Source: SXZD01 sp034680345 (lineage in GTDB: Bacteria > Pseudomonadota > Gammaproteobacteria > Burkholderiales > Burkholderiaceae_B). Taken from it: DNA of 19,168 nucleotides. The stretch lies in the NCBI GenBank assembly GCA_034680345.1, contig JAXISZ010000019.1:1-19168 (forward strand). The letters run 5' to 3'. The notes below the pieces were generated by a model. That model was not told where the DNA came from, made no database searches, and saw only the letters and a list, made by a program, of their open reading frames with translations. This document shows positions 7,392 to 14,625 of the stretch, piece by piece; the first letter of the stretch is position 1, and every line of letters starts with the position of its first letter. Position numbers and translations under genes: made by a program.

Positions 7392-8765
7392 CTAACTCTC
7401 TAAAATTTGTCGCATTTCTTTAAGTGCGTCTTCGATTCGATCAACTGCCAAAACCTCCAAGCCTTCTATTGCTTGTTTAGGCTGATTGCTAGAGGGCACA
7501 ATCGCTAAAGAAAAACCCAATTTTGCAGCCTCTTTCAAACGTTCTTGGCCTCGCGGAGCGGGCCTAACTTCACCTGATAAACCAATTTCCCCGAAAACCA
7601 CCAAACCTTTGGGTAAAGGACGATTTTTAAAAGATGAAACCATCGCTAAAACAATTGCCAAATCAGCTGCTGGCTCAGATATTTTAACCCCACCCACGGC
7701 ATTCACAAACACATCTTGGTCAAAAAATGCCAAACCTGCATGGCGGTGCAACACAGCCAATAACATGGCCAAGCGGTTTTGCTCTAATCCTACAGACAAT
7801 CGACGTGATGTGGGCACATGGCTGGTGTCCACCAGAGCCTGAATTTCTACTAAAAGAGGCCGAGTGCCCTCTTGAGTAACCAAAACACAAGAACCCGCCA
7901 CCAACTGAGAATGCTGCGATAAAAATAAAGCAGAGGGATTAGACACCCCTTTCAAGCCCCGATCTGTCATGCCAAACACACCCAATTCATTGACGGCACC
8001 AAAACGGTTTTTAAATGCTCGCACCAATCTGTAAGTAGAATGCGTATCGCCCTCAAAATAAAGCACTGTGTCAACAATATGCTCTAAAACACGAGGCCCT
8101 GCGAGAGAACCCTCTTTGGTCACATGACCAACCAAAATCATGGCAATACCCAAGCCTTTGGCCACCCGTGTCAACTGTGCAGCACACTCTCGCACCTGCG
8201 CTACAGAACCAGGCGCTGAAGTCAAACCACTTGAATATAATGTTTGAATAGAATCAATTACCACCACAGTAGGTTGTGTTTTTTGAATAACATCAATCAT
8301 GACCTCCAACTGAATTTCAGTCAAAACCGGCATACTGGAATGGTCCATGCCCAAACGCCGAGCACGCAATGCAATTTGGCCAGCAGACTCCTCCCCACTG
8401 ATATATAAAACCGAATGCCACTTACACTGCTCCGTTAATGATTGCAATAATAAGGTACTTTTGCCTATTCCCGGATCACCGCCCAATAAAACCACCATGC
8501 CAGGCACAAATCCACCACCCAAAACTCGATCAAATTCAGGAACTTGAGAAGTAATTCTAGATTGCTCCTCAACTTTTATAGCCGATAAAGCCTGAATACC
8601 CGCACGCGGTGCTAAGCTGTTAAATTTAGCAGCACGGGTATTGGGGTCTTCAACGACAGTTTCAACCAATGAATTCCAACTTTGGCACCCAGCGCATTGT
8701 CCCTGCCATTTAAGGGAAGTAAATCCACACTCTGTGCAGGTGTATTGTAATTTTACTTTGGCCAT
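7392..8765 (-). CDS. radA: DNA repair protein RadA (Sms)
   Basis: RadA is a RecA-like ATPase and helicase that helps process recombination intermediates and branch migration. The 457-residue protein has the full family layout: zinc finger C10-x2-C13 ... C24-x2-C27, Walker A GGDPGIGKS at about 95-103, the RadA signature KNRFG at about 252-256, and a C-terminal Lon-protease-like domain with GLSGEVRP. The ATG at 8765 (MAKVKLQYTC) is preferred because it places the zinc finger at the usual distance; the longer frame begins at 8792. A GAAAG sequence lies about 9 bases upstream as a possible ribosome site. It follows alr on the same strand with 60 bases between, so the two are probably co-transcribed. 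Confidence 0.96.
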   Translation of the reverse strand: MAKVKLQYTCTECGFTSLKWQGQCAGCQSWNSLVETVVEDPNTRAAKFNSLAPRAGIQALSAIKVEEQSRITSQVPEFDRVLGGGFVPGMVVLLGGDPGIGKSTLLLQSLTEQCKWHSVLYISGEESAGQIALRARRLGMDHSSMPVLTEIQLEVMIDVIQKTQPTVVVIDSIQTLYSSGLTSAPGSVAQVRECAAQLTRVAKGLGIAMILVGHVTKEGSLAGPRVLEHIVDTVLYFEGDTHSTYRLVRAFKNRFGAVNELGVFGMTDRGLKGVSNPSALFLSQHSQLVAGSCVLVTQEGTRPLLVEIQALVDTSHVPTSRRLSVGLEQNRLAMLLAVLHRHAGLAFFDQDVFVNAVGGVKISEPAADLAIVLAMVSSFKNRPLPKGLVVFGEIGLSGEVRPAPRGQERLKEAAKLGFSLAIVPSSNQPKQAIEGLEVLAVDRIEDALKEMRQILES

Positions 8766-8825
8766 ATGCAATCTTTCAAAAACCAACCTCAAGGTTTAAG
8801 ACAATAGAACGAACAAAACAATAAG

Positions 8826-9995
8826 CTATTTATTTTTAACAATAAACGGCACACGTGAGGCCACAGCTGAAAACAGCTCATAAGCAATTGTGCCGCAGCA
8901 CGTAGCAACCTCATCAGCACTTAAGTTTGAATGACCAAACAACAATACCTTTGAACCGATTTGCGCATCTGGAATTGGTGTTAAATCAATGGTTAGCATA
9001 TCCATTGACACACGACCCACCAAGCGGGTTCGAATCCACCCCCCCCCGGGATTGCTCACCAAAACTGGCGTACCATCTGGCGCTTGGCGCGGATAGCCAT
9101 CGGCATAACCACAAGCAACAACTCCTATGCGCATAGGCGATTGCACTTGAAAACGACTACCGTAACCAACACAGTCGCCCACCTGTAAATTTTGTATTGC
9201 AATCAACCCTGCACTCAACTGCATAACAGGTAATAAACCCGCTTTTTCAGCAGCTACGGGACCACTTAACGCACCATAAGTAGCAATACCAACCCGATGG
9301 ATATCGCCAAGTGGTGCCTCATTCAAAAAAACCGCCGAAGAATTACTCAAACAGGTTTTAAAATCAGCCAGCAAACCCATGGCTTGGGCTTTGGTTTTTA
9401 CCTGATTGCTTACAGCCATAAAACGCCTGAACTGCTCAGTTGGCTTTGGGCCAATACCGTGGTGAGTGTCTGCATTTGCAAAATGTGTCATCAAAACCAC
9501 CCCAGCCAAACGTTTTTCAGACTGCCAACACAAAACTTTTAACATCGCATCCACAGCCTGGTCATGAGAAAAACCCAATCGATTCATGCCCGTGTTTATT
9601 TTCACAAAAACTCGAGATGCGTTCAGGCGGTTTGATTGATCTAAAAACGTTTGTAAATTTTGCAACTGCTCGCCACAGTGCACCGTAAAATCTAAATTCA
9701 GATTTGCGATCTGATTGTAATCACAAGCCTGAAAAGCGCCCTCAAGTAACAATACGGGTCGGGTCCAACCAAGTTGGCGCAACGTTCGCGCCTCAGCCAA
9801 ATCCAATAAAGCAGCCGATTGCGCTTGCCGCAAAGCTGGATAAACCCGCTCTATACCATGGCCGTAAGCATTGGCCTTAATTACCACCATTAACTCTGAA
9901 GAACCCCCACTGGAAACACCCAATATTTGAGACAAGCATTGAAGATTGTGGTCTAAATTTTGCAGGCTAAGCAAAGCGCTAATTGGTCTAGGCAT
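8826..9995 (-). CDS. alr: Alanine racemase
   Basis: Alr interconverts L- and D-alanine with PLP, supplying D-Ala for peptidoglycan. The 389-residue protein carries the PLP-lysine motif VVIKANAYGHG (Lys40) at the N-terminal barrel and the catalytic Tyr in VACGYADGYPR (Tyr297) of the C-terminal domain, plus GRVSMDM. The ATG at 9995 gives MPRPISA, the start typical of Burkholderiales Alr; the frame is open from a TTG at 10040. An unusual insertion NPGGGW (about residues 315-320) is encoded partly by a run of nine G (see findings). A -10 box TATAAT lies just upstream. It is divergent from lplT and upstream of radA. Confidence 0.96.
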   Translation of the reverse strand: MPRPISALLSLQNLDHNLQCLSQILGVSSGGSSELMVVIKANAYGHGIERVYPALRQAQSAALLDLAEARTLRQLGWTRPVLLLEGAFQACDYNQIANLNLDFTVHCGEQLQNLQTFLDQSNRLNASRVFVKINTGMNRLGFSHDQAVDAMLKVLCWQSEKRLAGVVLMTHFANADTHHGIGPKPTEQFRRFMAVSNQVKTKAQAMGLLADFKTCLSNSSAVFLNEAPLGDIHRVGIATYGALSGPVAAEKAGLLPVMQLSAGLIAIQNLQVGDCVGYGSRFQVQSPMRIGVVACGYADGYPRQAPDGTPVLVSNPGGGWIRTRLVGRVSMDMLTIDLTPIPDAQIGSKVLLFGHSNLSADEVATCCGTIAYELFSAVASRVPFIVKNK

Positions 9996-10019
9996 TTTAA
10001 AAAAAGCATAAAGAACTCT

Positions 10020-10025
10020 ATTATA
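10020..10025 (-). promoter_or_regulatory. -10 box of alr
   Basis: The minus strand reads TATAAT at 10025-10020, which would start transcription near 10013 and give a leader of about 18 bases before the alr ATG at 9995. No good -35 hexamer is seen 16-18 bases upstream. It is the best promoter element in the alr-lplT divergent gap. Confidence 0.45.
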
Positions 10026-10179
10026 AAAGCGGAAAAACAACCCACGTGCATTTGCAAAAACTTTTTCAATAAAAAATTTTCAAGGTTTGTGTTATAAAGC
10101 AGGCGGAAGTTTTATATAACTATAAAAATCTGTACAGTTATTCCTCTTGTTAAGAACATTAAGCACAAGGTTGTATGCA

Positions 10180-11442
10180 ATGAAACCCGGGTTTTACACC
10201 ATTATGTCAGCGCAGTTTTTTTCTTCTCTAGCTGATAATGCTTTGTTAATTGCGGCCATAGCCCTGCTGTTAGAAACCCATAGCCCAGGCTGGATGACTC
10301 CGTTACTGAAACTGTTTTTTATTATTTCCTACGTATTATTGGCGCCGTTTGTTGGCCCCTTTTCTGACTCCATACCTAAAGGGCGTGTTATGTTCATTAC
10401 CAATACAATCAAGGTATTGGGTTGCTTATGCATGTTTTTTCAAGTACACCCCTTGGCTGCCTATGGATTGGTTGGTTTAGGCGCAGCAGCTTATTCGCCT
10501 GCAAAATATGGCATTCTCACAGAATTGCTGCCAGCAGAAAAACTGGTGGTTGCCAATGGTTGGATAGAAGGCTTAACCGTATGTTCAATTATTTTAGGCA
10601 CCTTTGTTGGCGGGGCCTTAATTTCGCCTGCTGTCACAGAATTTTTACTCGAATTAGACCCATTTCCTCAATTCAACACAGGTATTAATACCCCAGCTGA
10701 GGCTGCAATGTGCATCATTATTGTTTTGTATGTAATTGCAGCCTTATTTAATTTAAACATTCCAGATACAGGGGCGCGATACAAAAAAACTGGTATTGCA
10801 CCCTACACGCTACTAACACAATTTAAAAACAATTTTATTATTTTATGGAAAGACCCACTAGGACAAATTTCTCTGGCGGTTACCACGTTATTTTGGGGCG
10901 CAGGGGCCACCTTACAATTCATTGTTTTAAAATGGGCTGAAACTGCACTTCAAATGCCGTTAAATCAAGGGGCTTTGTTACAAGGCATTTGCGCCATTGG
11001 AGTGGCTGGAGGCGCCATGCTTGCCGCCAAACTGGTACCGCTAAAAAACGCATTGCGCGTTATCTTAGTGGGTGCAGCGATGGGGGCAGTTGTCATGACC
11101 ATGATTTTAGTAGAAAGCCAGTGGGCAGCCTATCCATTGTTAATTTTTATTGGGGGATTAGCTGGTTTTTTTGTTGTGCCCATGAACGCTTTACTTCAGC
11201 ATCGTGGCCATATACTCATGAGCGCAGGCCAATCTATTGCATTACAAAATTTTAATGAAAACTTGTCCATCCTTGTAATGCTAGGCATTTACGCTTTGCT
11301 CATTCATTTACAAGCGCATATCAACACCGTTATTGTCTTGTTTGGGAGTTGCGTAACCTTCACCATGTTTTTGGTCTATCTGTGGAATAAAAAAAATCAG
11401 CGTTATTACAACGTAAAAGCCATGATTGGGCAATGCAAATAA
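10180..11442 (+). CDS. lplT: Lysophospholipid transporter LplT (MFS)
   Basis: A 420-residue inner-membrane protein of the major facilitator superfamily. LplT flips lysophospholipids such as lyso-PE from the outer to the inner leaflet for re-acylation. The N-terminus MKPGFYTIMSAQFFSSLADNAL matches LplT, with conserved VGPFSDSIPKGRVMF between the first helices and about a dozen hydrophobic segments across the length. A Shine-Dalgarno AAGG (10167-10170) precedes the ATG at 10180 by 9 bases; the frame is open from a TTG at 10147. In E. coli lplT is in an operon with the acyltransferase gene aas; here no aas follows, and the neighbour is alr, as in other Burkholderiales. Confidence 0.92.
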   Translation: MKPGFYTIMSAQFFSSLADNALLIAAIALLLETHSPGWMTPLLKLFFIISYVLLAPFVGPFSDSIPKGRVMFITNTIKVLGCLCMFFQVHPLAAYGLVGLGAAAYSPAKYGILTELLPAEKLVVANGWIEGLTVCSIILGTFVGGALISPAVTEFLLELDPFPQFNTGINTPAEAAMCIIIVLYVIAALFNLNIPDTGARYKKTGIAPYTLLTQFKNNFIILWKDPLGQISLAVTTLFWGAGATLQFIVLKWAETALQMPLNQGALLQGICAIGVAGGAMLAAKLVPLKNALRVILVGAAMGAVVMTMILVESQWAAYPLLIFIGGLAGFFVVPMNALLQHRGHILMSAGQSIALQNFNENLSILVMLGIYALLIHLQAHINTVIVLFGSCVTFTMFLVYLWNKKNQRYYNVKAMIGQCK

Positions 11443-11512
11443 AGTTTTACCCAAGTAAAGTTTCCGCCTAAAAAATCTCATTGAAAATGTTTTACATCAA
11501 AAAGAGCGCGCT

Positions 11513-12052
11513 TCACCTAGAAAATTTGTCGCGCACAGCACACAAACCCTTCCAAGCCAAAGCTTTTGCGTGAGCCTGGCTTAATAAGTCAGGCAAATCA
11601 GGAAAAACGGATAACTGCCGTTTTTCTCCTTGTAGAGTGCATTGGATAACGTTGCCAACCGCTCGTTCTATATCAACAGACGAACAGCCCAAAGCTGCTG
11701 CAACAGAACCACCAAACACCAACCATTGCCTACAAGAAAGAACCTGTTGACTGAGCGAAATAACTGGGCTTTCGGTTTTTTGGTCAACAGAACAAAGCAA
11801 AAAATCAAACCATGTCCAGTGCACTGTTTTAAACATCGACTCAAGCAAAACACCAGAGGAATCAATAACTTTTTTTAGGTTTAAAGCACTATCCAAACCC
11901 ACCTCAAACACTCCAAACACTGCAGTATTAACCCCACTTAATGTATTACTTTGCGCATGGTTTACAGCCACTAAGGAATTTGGCTTCGCTTTTAAAACCC
12001 ACTGAGGGCCCAAACCCATTAAATTCCAAATATGTGAATGATGCGCATCCAT
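11513..12052 (-). CDS. Degenerate uracil-DNA-glycosylase-like / HolD-like protein
   Basis: A 179-residue protein in the position after tsaB-rimI where Burkholderiales usually carry a larger (about 300-residue) uracil-DNA glycosylase family protein. The start (HIWNLMGLGPQWVLK) and the end (QWLVFGGSVAAALG, then LSQAHAKALAWKGLCAVRDKF) resemble the corresponding ends of that family, but the Fe-S cysteines and the GEAPG catalytic loop are absent, so it should not act as a glycosylase. The same two end motifs, a comparatively short length and the rimI-adjacent position also recall HolD, the psi subunit of the DNA polymerase III clamp loader (E. coli HolD: 137 residues, WQLQQLGITQW near the start, ARAALWQQICTYEHDF near the end). 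Psi is known to share its fold with mismatch uracil glycosylases. I take the ATG at 12052; a TTG at 12082 is possible. Function is inferred and uncertain. Confidence 0.6.
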   Translation of the reverse strand: MDAHHSHIWNLMGLGPQWVLKAKPNSLVAVNHAQSNTLSGVNTAVFGVFEVGLDSALNLKKVIDSSGVLLESMFKTVHWTWFDFLLCSVDQKTESPVISLSQQVLSCRQWLVFGGSVAAALGCSSVDIERAVGNVIQCTLQGEKRQLSVFPDLPDLLSQAHAKALAWKGLCAVRDKFSR

Positions 12053-12083
12053 GCTGTTTTGCCTGAAAAAATAGATTGTCAAT

Positions 12084-12533
12084 TTAAATGTCTTTGGACA
12101 TTACAAAACCGTCTTCACGCCCTTGTTTAGCTGGATAATACGCTTTACGGGTGCCAATATGCTTAAATCCTAGTTTTTCGTAAATATGACGGGCTACTAA
12201 ATTAGAGGGTCGAACCTCCAACAGCATAATTTTTATACTCACACAACGGCTGTAAGCAAACAACCAATCAAGCATAAAATGACAATAACCCTGATTATGG
12301 CACTGCGAATTGACCGTGATATTCAACAAATGCAATTCATCGGGGATTTGCAAAGCCACGAAATAACCCACAATATTATTTTCTCTTTCTAAACACATAA
12401 CCATGCAATTGGGTTGCTGCAAGGCAGTTTCAAAATGACTTTGAACCCAAGGAAAATCATAGCACAGCTGCTCTATTTTCATGATTTTAGGTATATCAAC
12501 CGCCCCAGCCCCTCGAATCAATAATTTTGACAC
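12084..12533 (-). CDS. rimI: Ribosomal protein S18-alanine N-acetyltransferase
   Basis: RimI is a GNAT-fold enzyme that acetylates the N-terminal Ala of ribosomal protein S18. The 149-residue length fits the family (E. coli 148). Visible features are IRGAGAVDIPKIMKIEQ at the start, the DELHLLNITVNSQCHNQGYC acetyl-CoA-binding strand and loop, LLEVRPSNLVARHIYEKLGF and KAYYP. The acetyl-CoA loop normally reads Q/R-x2-G-x-G/A; here the last position is Cys (NQGYC), a mild oddity. The start is GTG at 12533, one base after the stop of tsaB; an ATG at 12535 is out of frame. It is in the ispD-ispF-tsaB-rimI run and is probably translated by coupling. Confidence 0.93.
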   Translation of the reverse strand: MSKLLIRGAGAVDIPKIMKIEQLCYDFPWVQSHFETALQQPNCMVMCLERENNIVGYFVALQIPDELHLLNITVNSQCHNQGYCHFMLDWLFAYSRCVSIKIMLLEVRPSNLVARHIYEKLGFKHIGTRKAYYPAKQGREDGFVMSKDI

Positions 12534-12534
12534 A

Positions 12535-13272
12535 TTAACCCCCCCCTGCTTGCTGCCTCTGTTCTATTGTTTTAGCCACTTGATGCCGCACATACAAAGG
12601 CTGACAAAGATGTGCAGCCACCCCTTCGTATTGTTGCCAGTTTAAACCATGCAACTGCAATAAAGAACTGGACTTAGGCCCCGAATCAATCAAAAAATGA
12701 TCGAGCTGCTCTTGCTGACTCACTGAAACTAAAAACTCAGACTGACTAATCACAGCACACAATGGTTTTGAATCAAACACAGTGCCAACCGGATAAGCAC
12801 TTGGCGCTTTAATAACTGAGAAAACATTATTTTGCCAAGCGTAGGTGGCTGCATACACCTCATGTTGCCTAGCGTCCAAGCACGCTAGGTAACACCCATG
12901 AAGCCCTAAAGCCTGTACAGCTTGATATGCCATAATCTCTAAGCTGCTATGCATATAACAGGGTACCGACCAGCCCACAGCTAAACCTTGCGCCAATGCA
13001 CAGGCTGTGCGTAAACCTGTAAAACCACCTGGGCCAACATCAAGGACCAAACCCAAACATTGTTGTGGTTTTAGCTGATACCTTTCTAACAAATACAACA
13101 CCGCTGGCAAGGCTTGCGCCACGTGAGTTTTATGGTTTTGTAAAATAACCTCTTGAACTGTAGCGCAAGGCAAGCGCACAGCCACAGAACCCCTTTCAGT
13201 GCTGAAAGAAAAACCCAATAAATAACCAGGTAGCTGCTCGCCCACAGGCTGACTTTCTTGAGTTTCAAACAT
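12535..13272 (-). CDS. tsaB: tRNA threonylcarbamoyladenosine biosynthesis protein TsaB
   Basis: TsaB is the non-catalytic partner of TsaD in making t6A37 on ANN-decoding tRNAs. The 245-residue protein has the ASKHA fold signature DVGPGGFTGLRTACALAQGLA at about residues 88-108 and LDARQHEVYAA near residue 152. Its ATG at 13272 overlaps the stop codon of ispF (8 shared bases). The C-terminus ends in Gly-Gly-Gly encoded by a run of eight G immediately before the TAA, one base from the rimI start. Its early residues (MFETQESQPVGEQLPGYLL) are longer than in typical TsaB. Confidence 0.93.
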   Translation of the reverse strand: MFETQESQPVGEQLPGYLLGFSFSTERGSVAVRLPCATVQEVILQNHKTHVAQALPAVLYLLERYQLKPQQCLGLVLDVGPGGFTGLRTACALAQGLAVGWSVPCYMHSSLEIMAYQAVQALGLHGCYLACLDARQHEVYAATYAWQNNVFSVIKAPSAYPVGTVFDSKPLCAVISQSEFLVSVSQQEQLDHFLIDSGPKSSSLLQLHGLNWQQYEGVAAHLCQPLYVRHQVAKTIEQRQQAGGG

Positions 13273-13798
13273 TAACCACCTCAGCCAATTGAGAATCGTA
13301 CTGCATTAATACCACTGCCTGCGCCTCAATGGCTTGGCCACGGCCTAAGTAACCCAACTTTTCGTTGGTTTTAGCTTTTACATTAATACATGACAAAGGT
13401 ACTTGAAAAATACTTGCAATCGTTTGACGCATTGGCAGCAAAAAGGCATTTAACTTTGGCTGCTGAGCAACTACTGTAGCGTCTAAATTTATGACCCCCC
13501 AGCCAACTTGCCTAGCTTGCTTAACCACAGCAGCTAATAGCGTAGCACTATTAGCCCCCGCATACGCGATGTCTGTATCTGGAAAATGGGAACCGATATC
13601 GCCCCAGGCCAAAGCCCCTAAAACTGCATCTGTAATAGCATGCAATAAAGCATCTGCGTCTGAATGCCCTTGTAGACCAAAATCAAAAGGAATGTATACT
13701 CCGCCTAAAATTAAGGGCCGACCCAGTACAAGAGCATGAACATCATACCCCTGCCCAATACGCAAAGCAGGCGCAGAGGATACTGTTAAATTTTTCAT
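13265..13798 (-). CDS. ispF: 2-C-methyl-D-erythritol 2,4-cyclodiphosphate synthase
   Basis: IspF cyclises CDP-ME 2-phosphate to MEcPP in the MEP route to isoprenoids; the enzyme is a homotrimer with zinc. The 177-residue sequence has the metal-binding GQGYDVHAL (Asp, His) and GHSDADALLHAITDA, followed by DIGSHFPDTD and VKAKTNEKLGYLGRGQAIEAQAV. It is about 15-20 residues longer than E. coli IspF (159) at the two ends. Its ATG overlaps the ispD stop in an ATGA four-base overlap, and its stop overlaps the tsaB start, indicating coupled translation in one transcript. Confidence 0.96.
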   Translation of the reverse strand: MKNLTVSSAPALRIGQGYDVHALVLGRPLILGGVYIPFDFGLQGHSDADALLHAITDAVLGALAWGDIGSHFPDTDIAYAGANSATLLAAVVKQARQVGWGVINLDATVVAQQPKLNAFLLPMRQTIASIFQVPLSCINVKAKTNEKLGYLGRGQAIEAQAVVLMQYDSQLAEVVNV

Positions 13799-14556
13799 GG
13801 AATTCCCGCTTTTATCAACGCCTCAACCATAATTAGGTCGCTGGCATAAGAAATTTTCCAATTTCGCATCGAACCCGCTACCAAACAACCGTATAAACCC
13901 ATAACCTGCATCGCGCTAGATTCATCGGTCACAGTTAAGCCGTTATGCTTAGCCGAAATTAAAGCATTAATTAAGTCTATGCGCTTAAACATTTGTGGTG
14001 TTTGCGCAAACCACAACCCCTGTCGGTCAAACGTTTGTACCGCAATCGGCAAAGTACAAGAAAATTCAACTTCACTTGGCGGCAACGCTCGCTTTAAAGT
14101 GTCTGTGACGGGTAAGGCCAATAAACCACCCACGGAGCAATCCAAACAACTGGCGAGTAAACGATCTATTAAATGAGTTGTTAGCCCGGGACGGGCAGCA
14201 TCATGAACCAATACCCAAGGGTTGTCTTCACGCATGATGCTTAATGCATTAAAAACTGTTTCTTGCCGCGTTGGCCCACCACAAGGCAGTATTTTCAGCT
14301 TAGGATGTTCATGCAAAACCTTAAATACATGCTGATCATGCTTAGCAACAGCAACATACACTTGCTGAATTTGTGCGTGTTGCAATAAAACAGATACGGC
14401 ATGCGCAATCATGGGTTGCCCCAAAACCATAGAATATTGTTTGGGGCTAGAAGCAGAAAAACGTGTTCCAGAGCCTGCTGCAGGCACCAAAGCCACGCAA
14501 AGCCGCTGCAAACTAATATGTGTCTCAGCGCTGGCTGAGTCAATTAAAGCAGACAT
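13795..14556 (-). CDS. ispD: 2-C-methyl-D-erythritol 4-phosphate cytidylyltransferase
   Basis: IspD joins CTP and MEP to give CDP-ME in the MEP pathway, two steps before IspF, whose gene follows directly. Motifs: the nucleotide-binding loop VPAAGSGTRFSASSPKQY, the substrate-site sequence VHDAARPGL, PVTDTLKR and the TDESSA metal/nucleotide site. I take the ATG at 14556 (253 residues); the frame is open from a GTG at 14574. Even this start leaves a roughly 20-residue tail before the first strand, so it is a little longer than the E. coli protein. The gene is divergent from mfd with about 70 bases between, and heads the ispD-ispF-tsaB-rimI run. Confidence 0.95.
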   Translation of the reverse strand: MSALIDSASAETHISLQRLCVALVPAAGSGTRFSASSPKQYSMVLGQPMIAHAVSVLLQHAQIQQVYVAVAKHDQHVFKVLHEHPKLKILPCGGPTRQETVFNALSIMREDNPWVLVHDAARPGLTTHLIDRLLASCLDCSVGGLLALPVTDTLKRALPPSEVEFSCTLPIAVQTFDRQGLWFAQTPQMFKRIDLINALISAKHNGLTVTDESSAMQVMGLYGCLVAGSMRNWKISYASDLIMVEALIKAGIP

Positions 14557-14586
14557 TTTAACACCATTAAACACCGAAAATAAAAA

Positions 14587-14616
14587 TTGGGCAGAATCAA
14601 CGCATACCGTTATAAT
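14587..14616 (+). promoter_or_regulatory. Promoter of mfd
   Basis: A perfect -10 box TATAAT lies at 14611-14616, with TTGGGC at 14587-14592 as a -35 (three of six consensus bases, 18-base spacer). The expected transcription start, near 14622-14624, is only a few bases before the chosen mfd ATG at 14626, so the mRNA would have almost no leader. Confidence 0.5.
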
Positions 14617-14625
14617 AGCGCGCTT

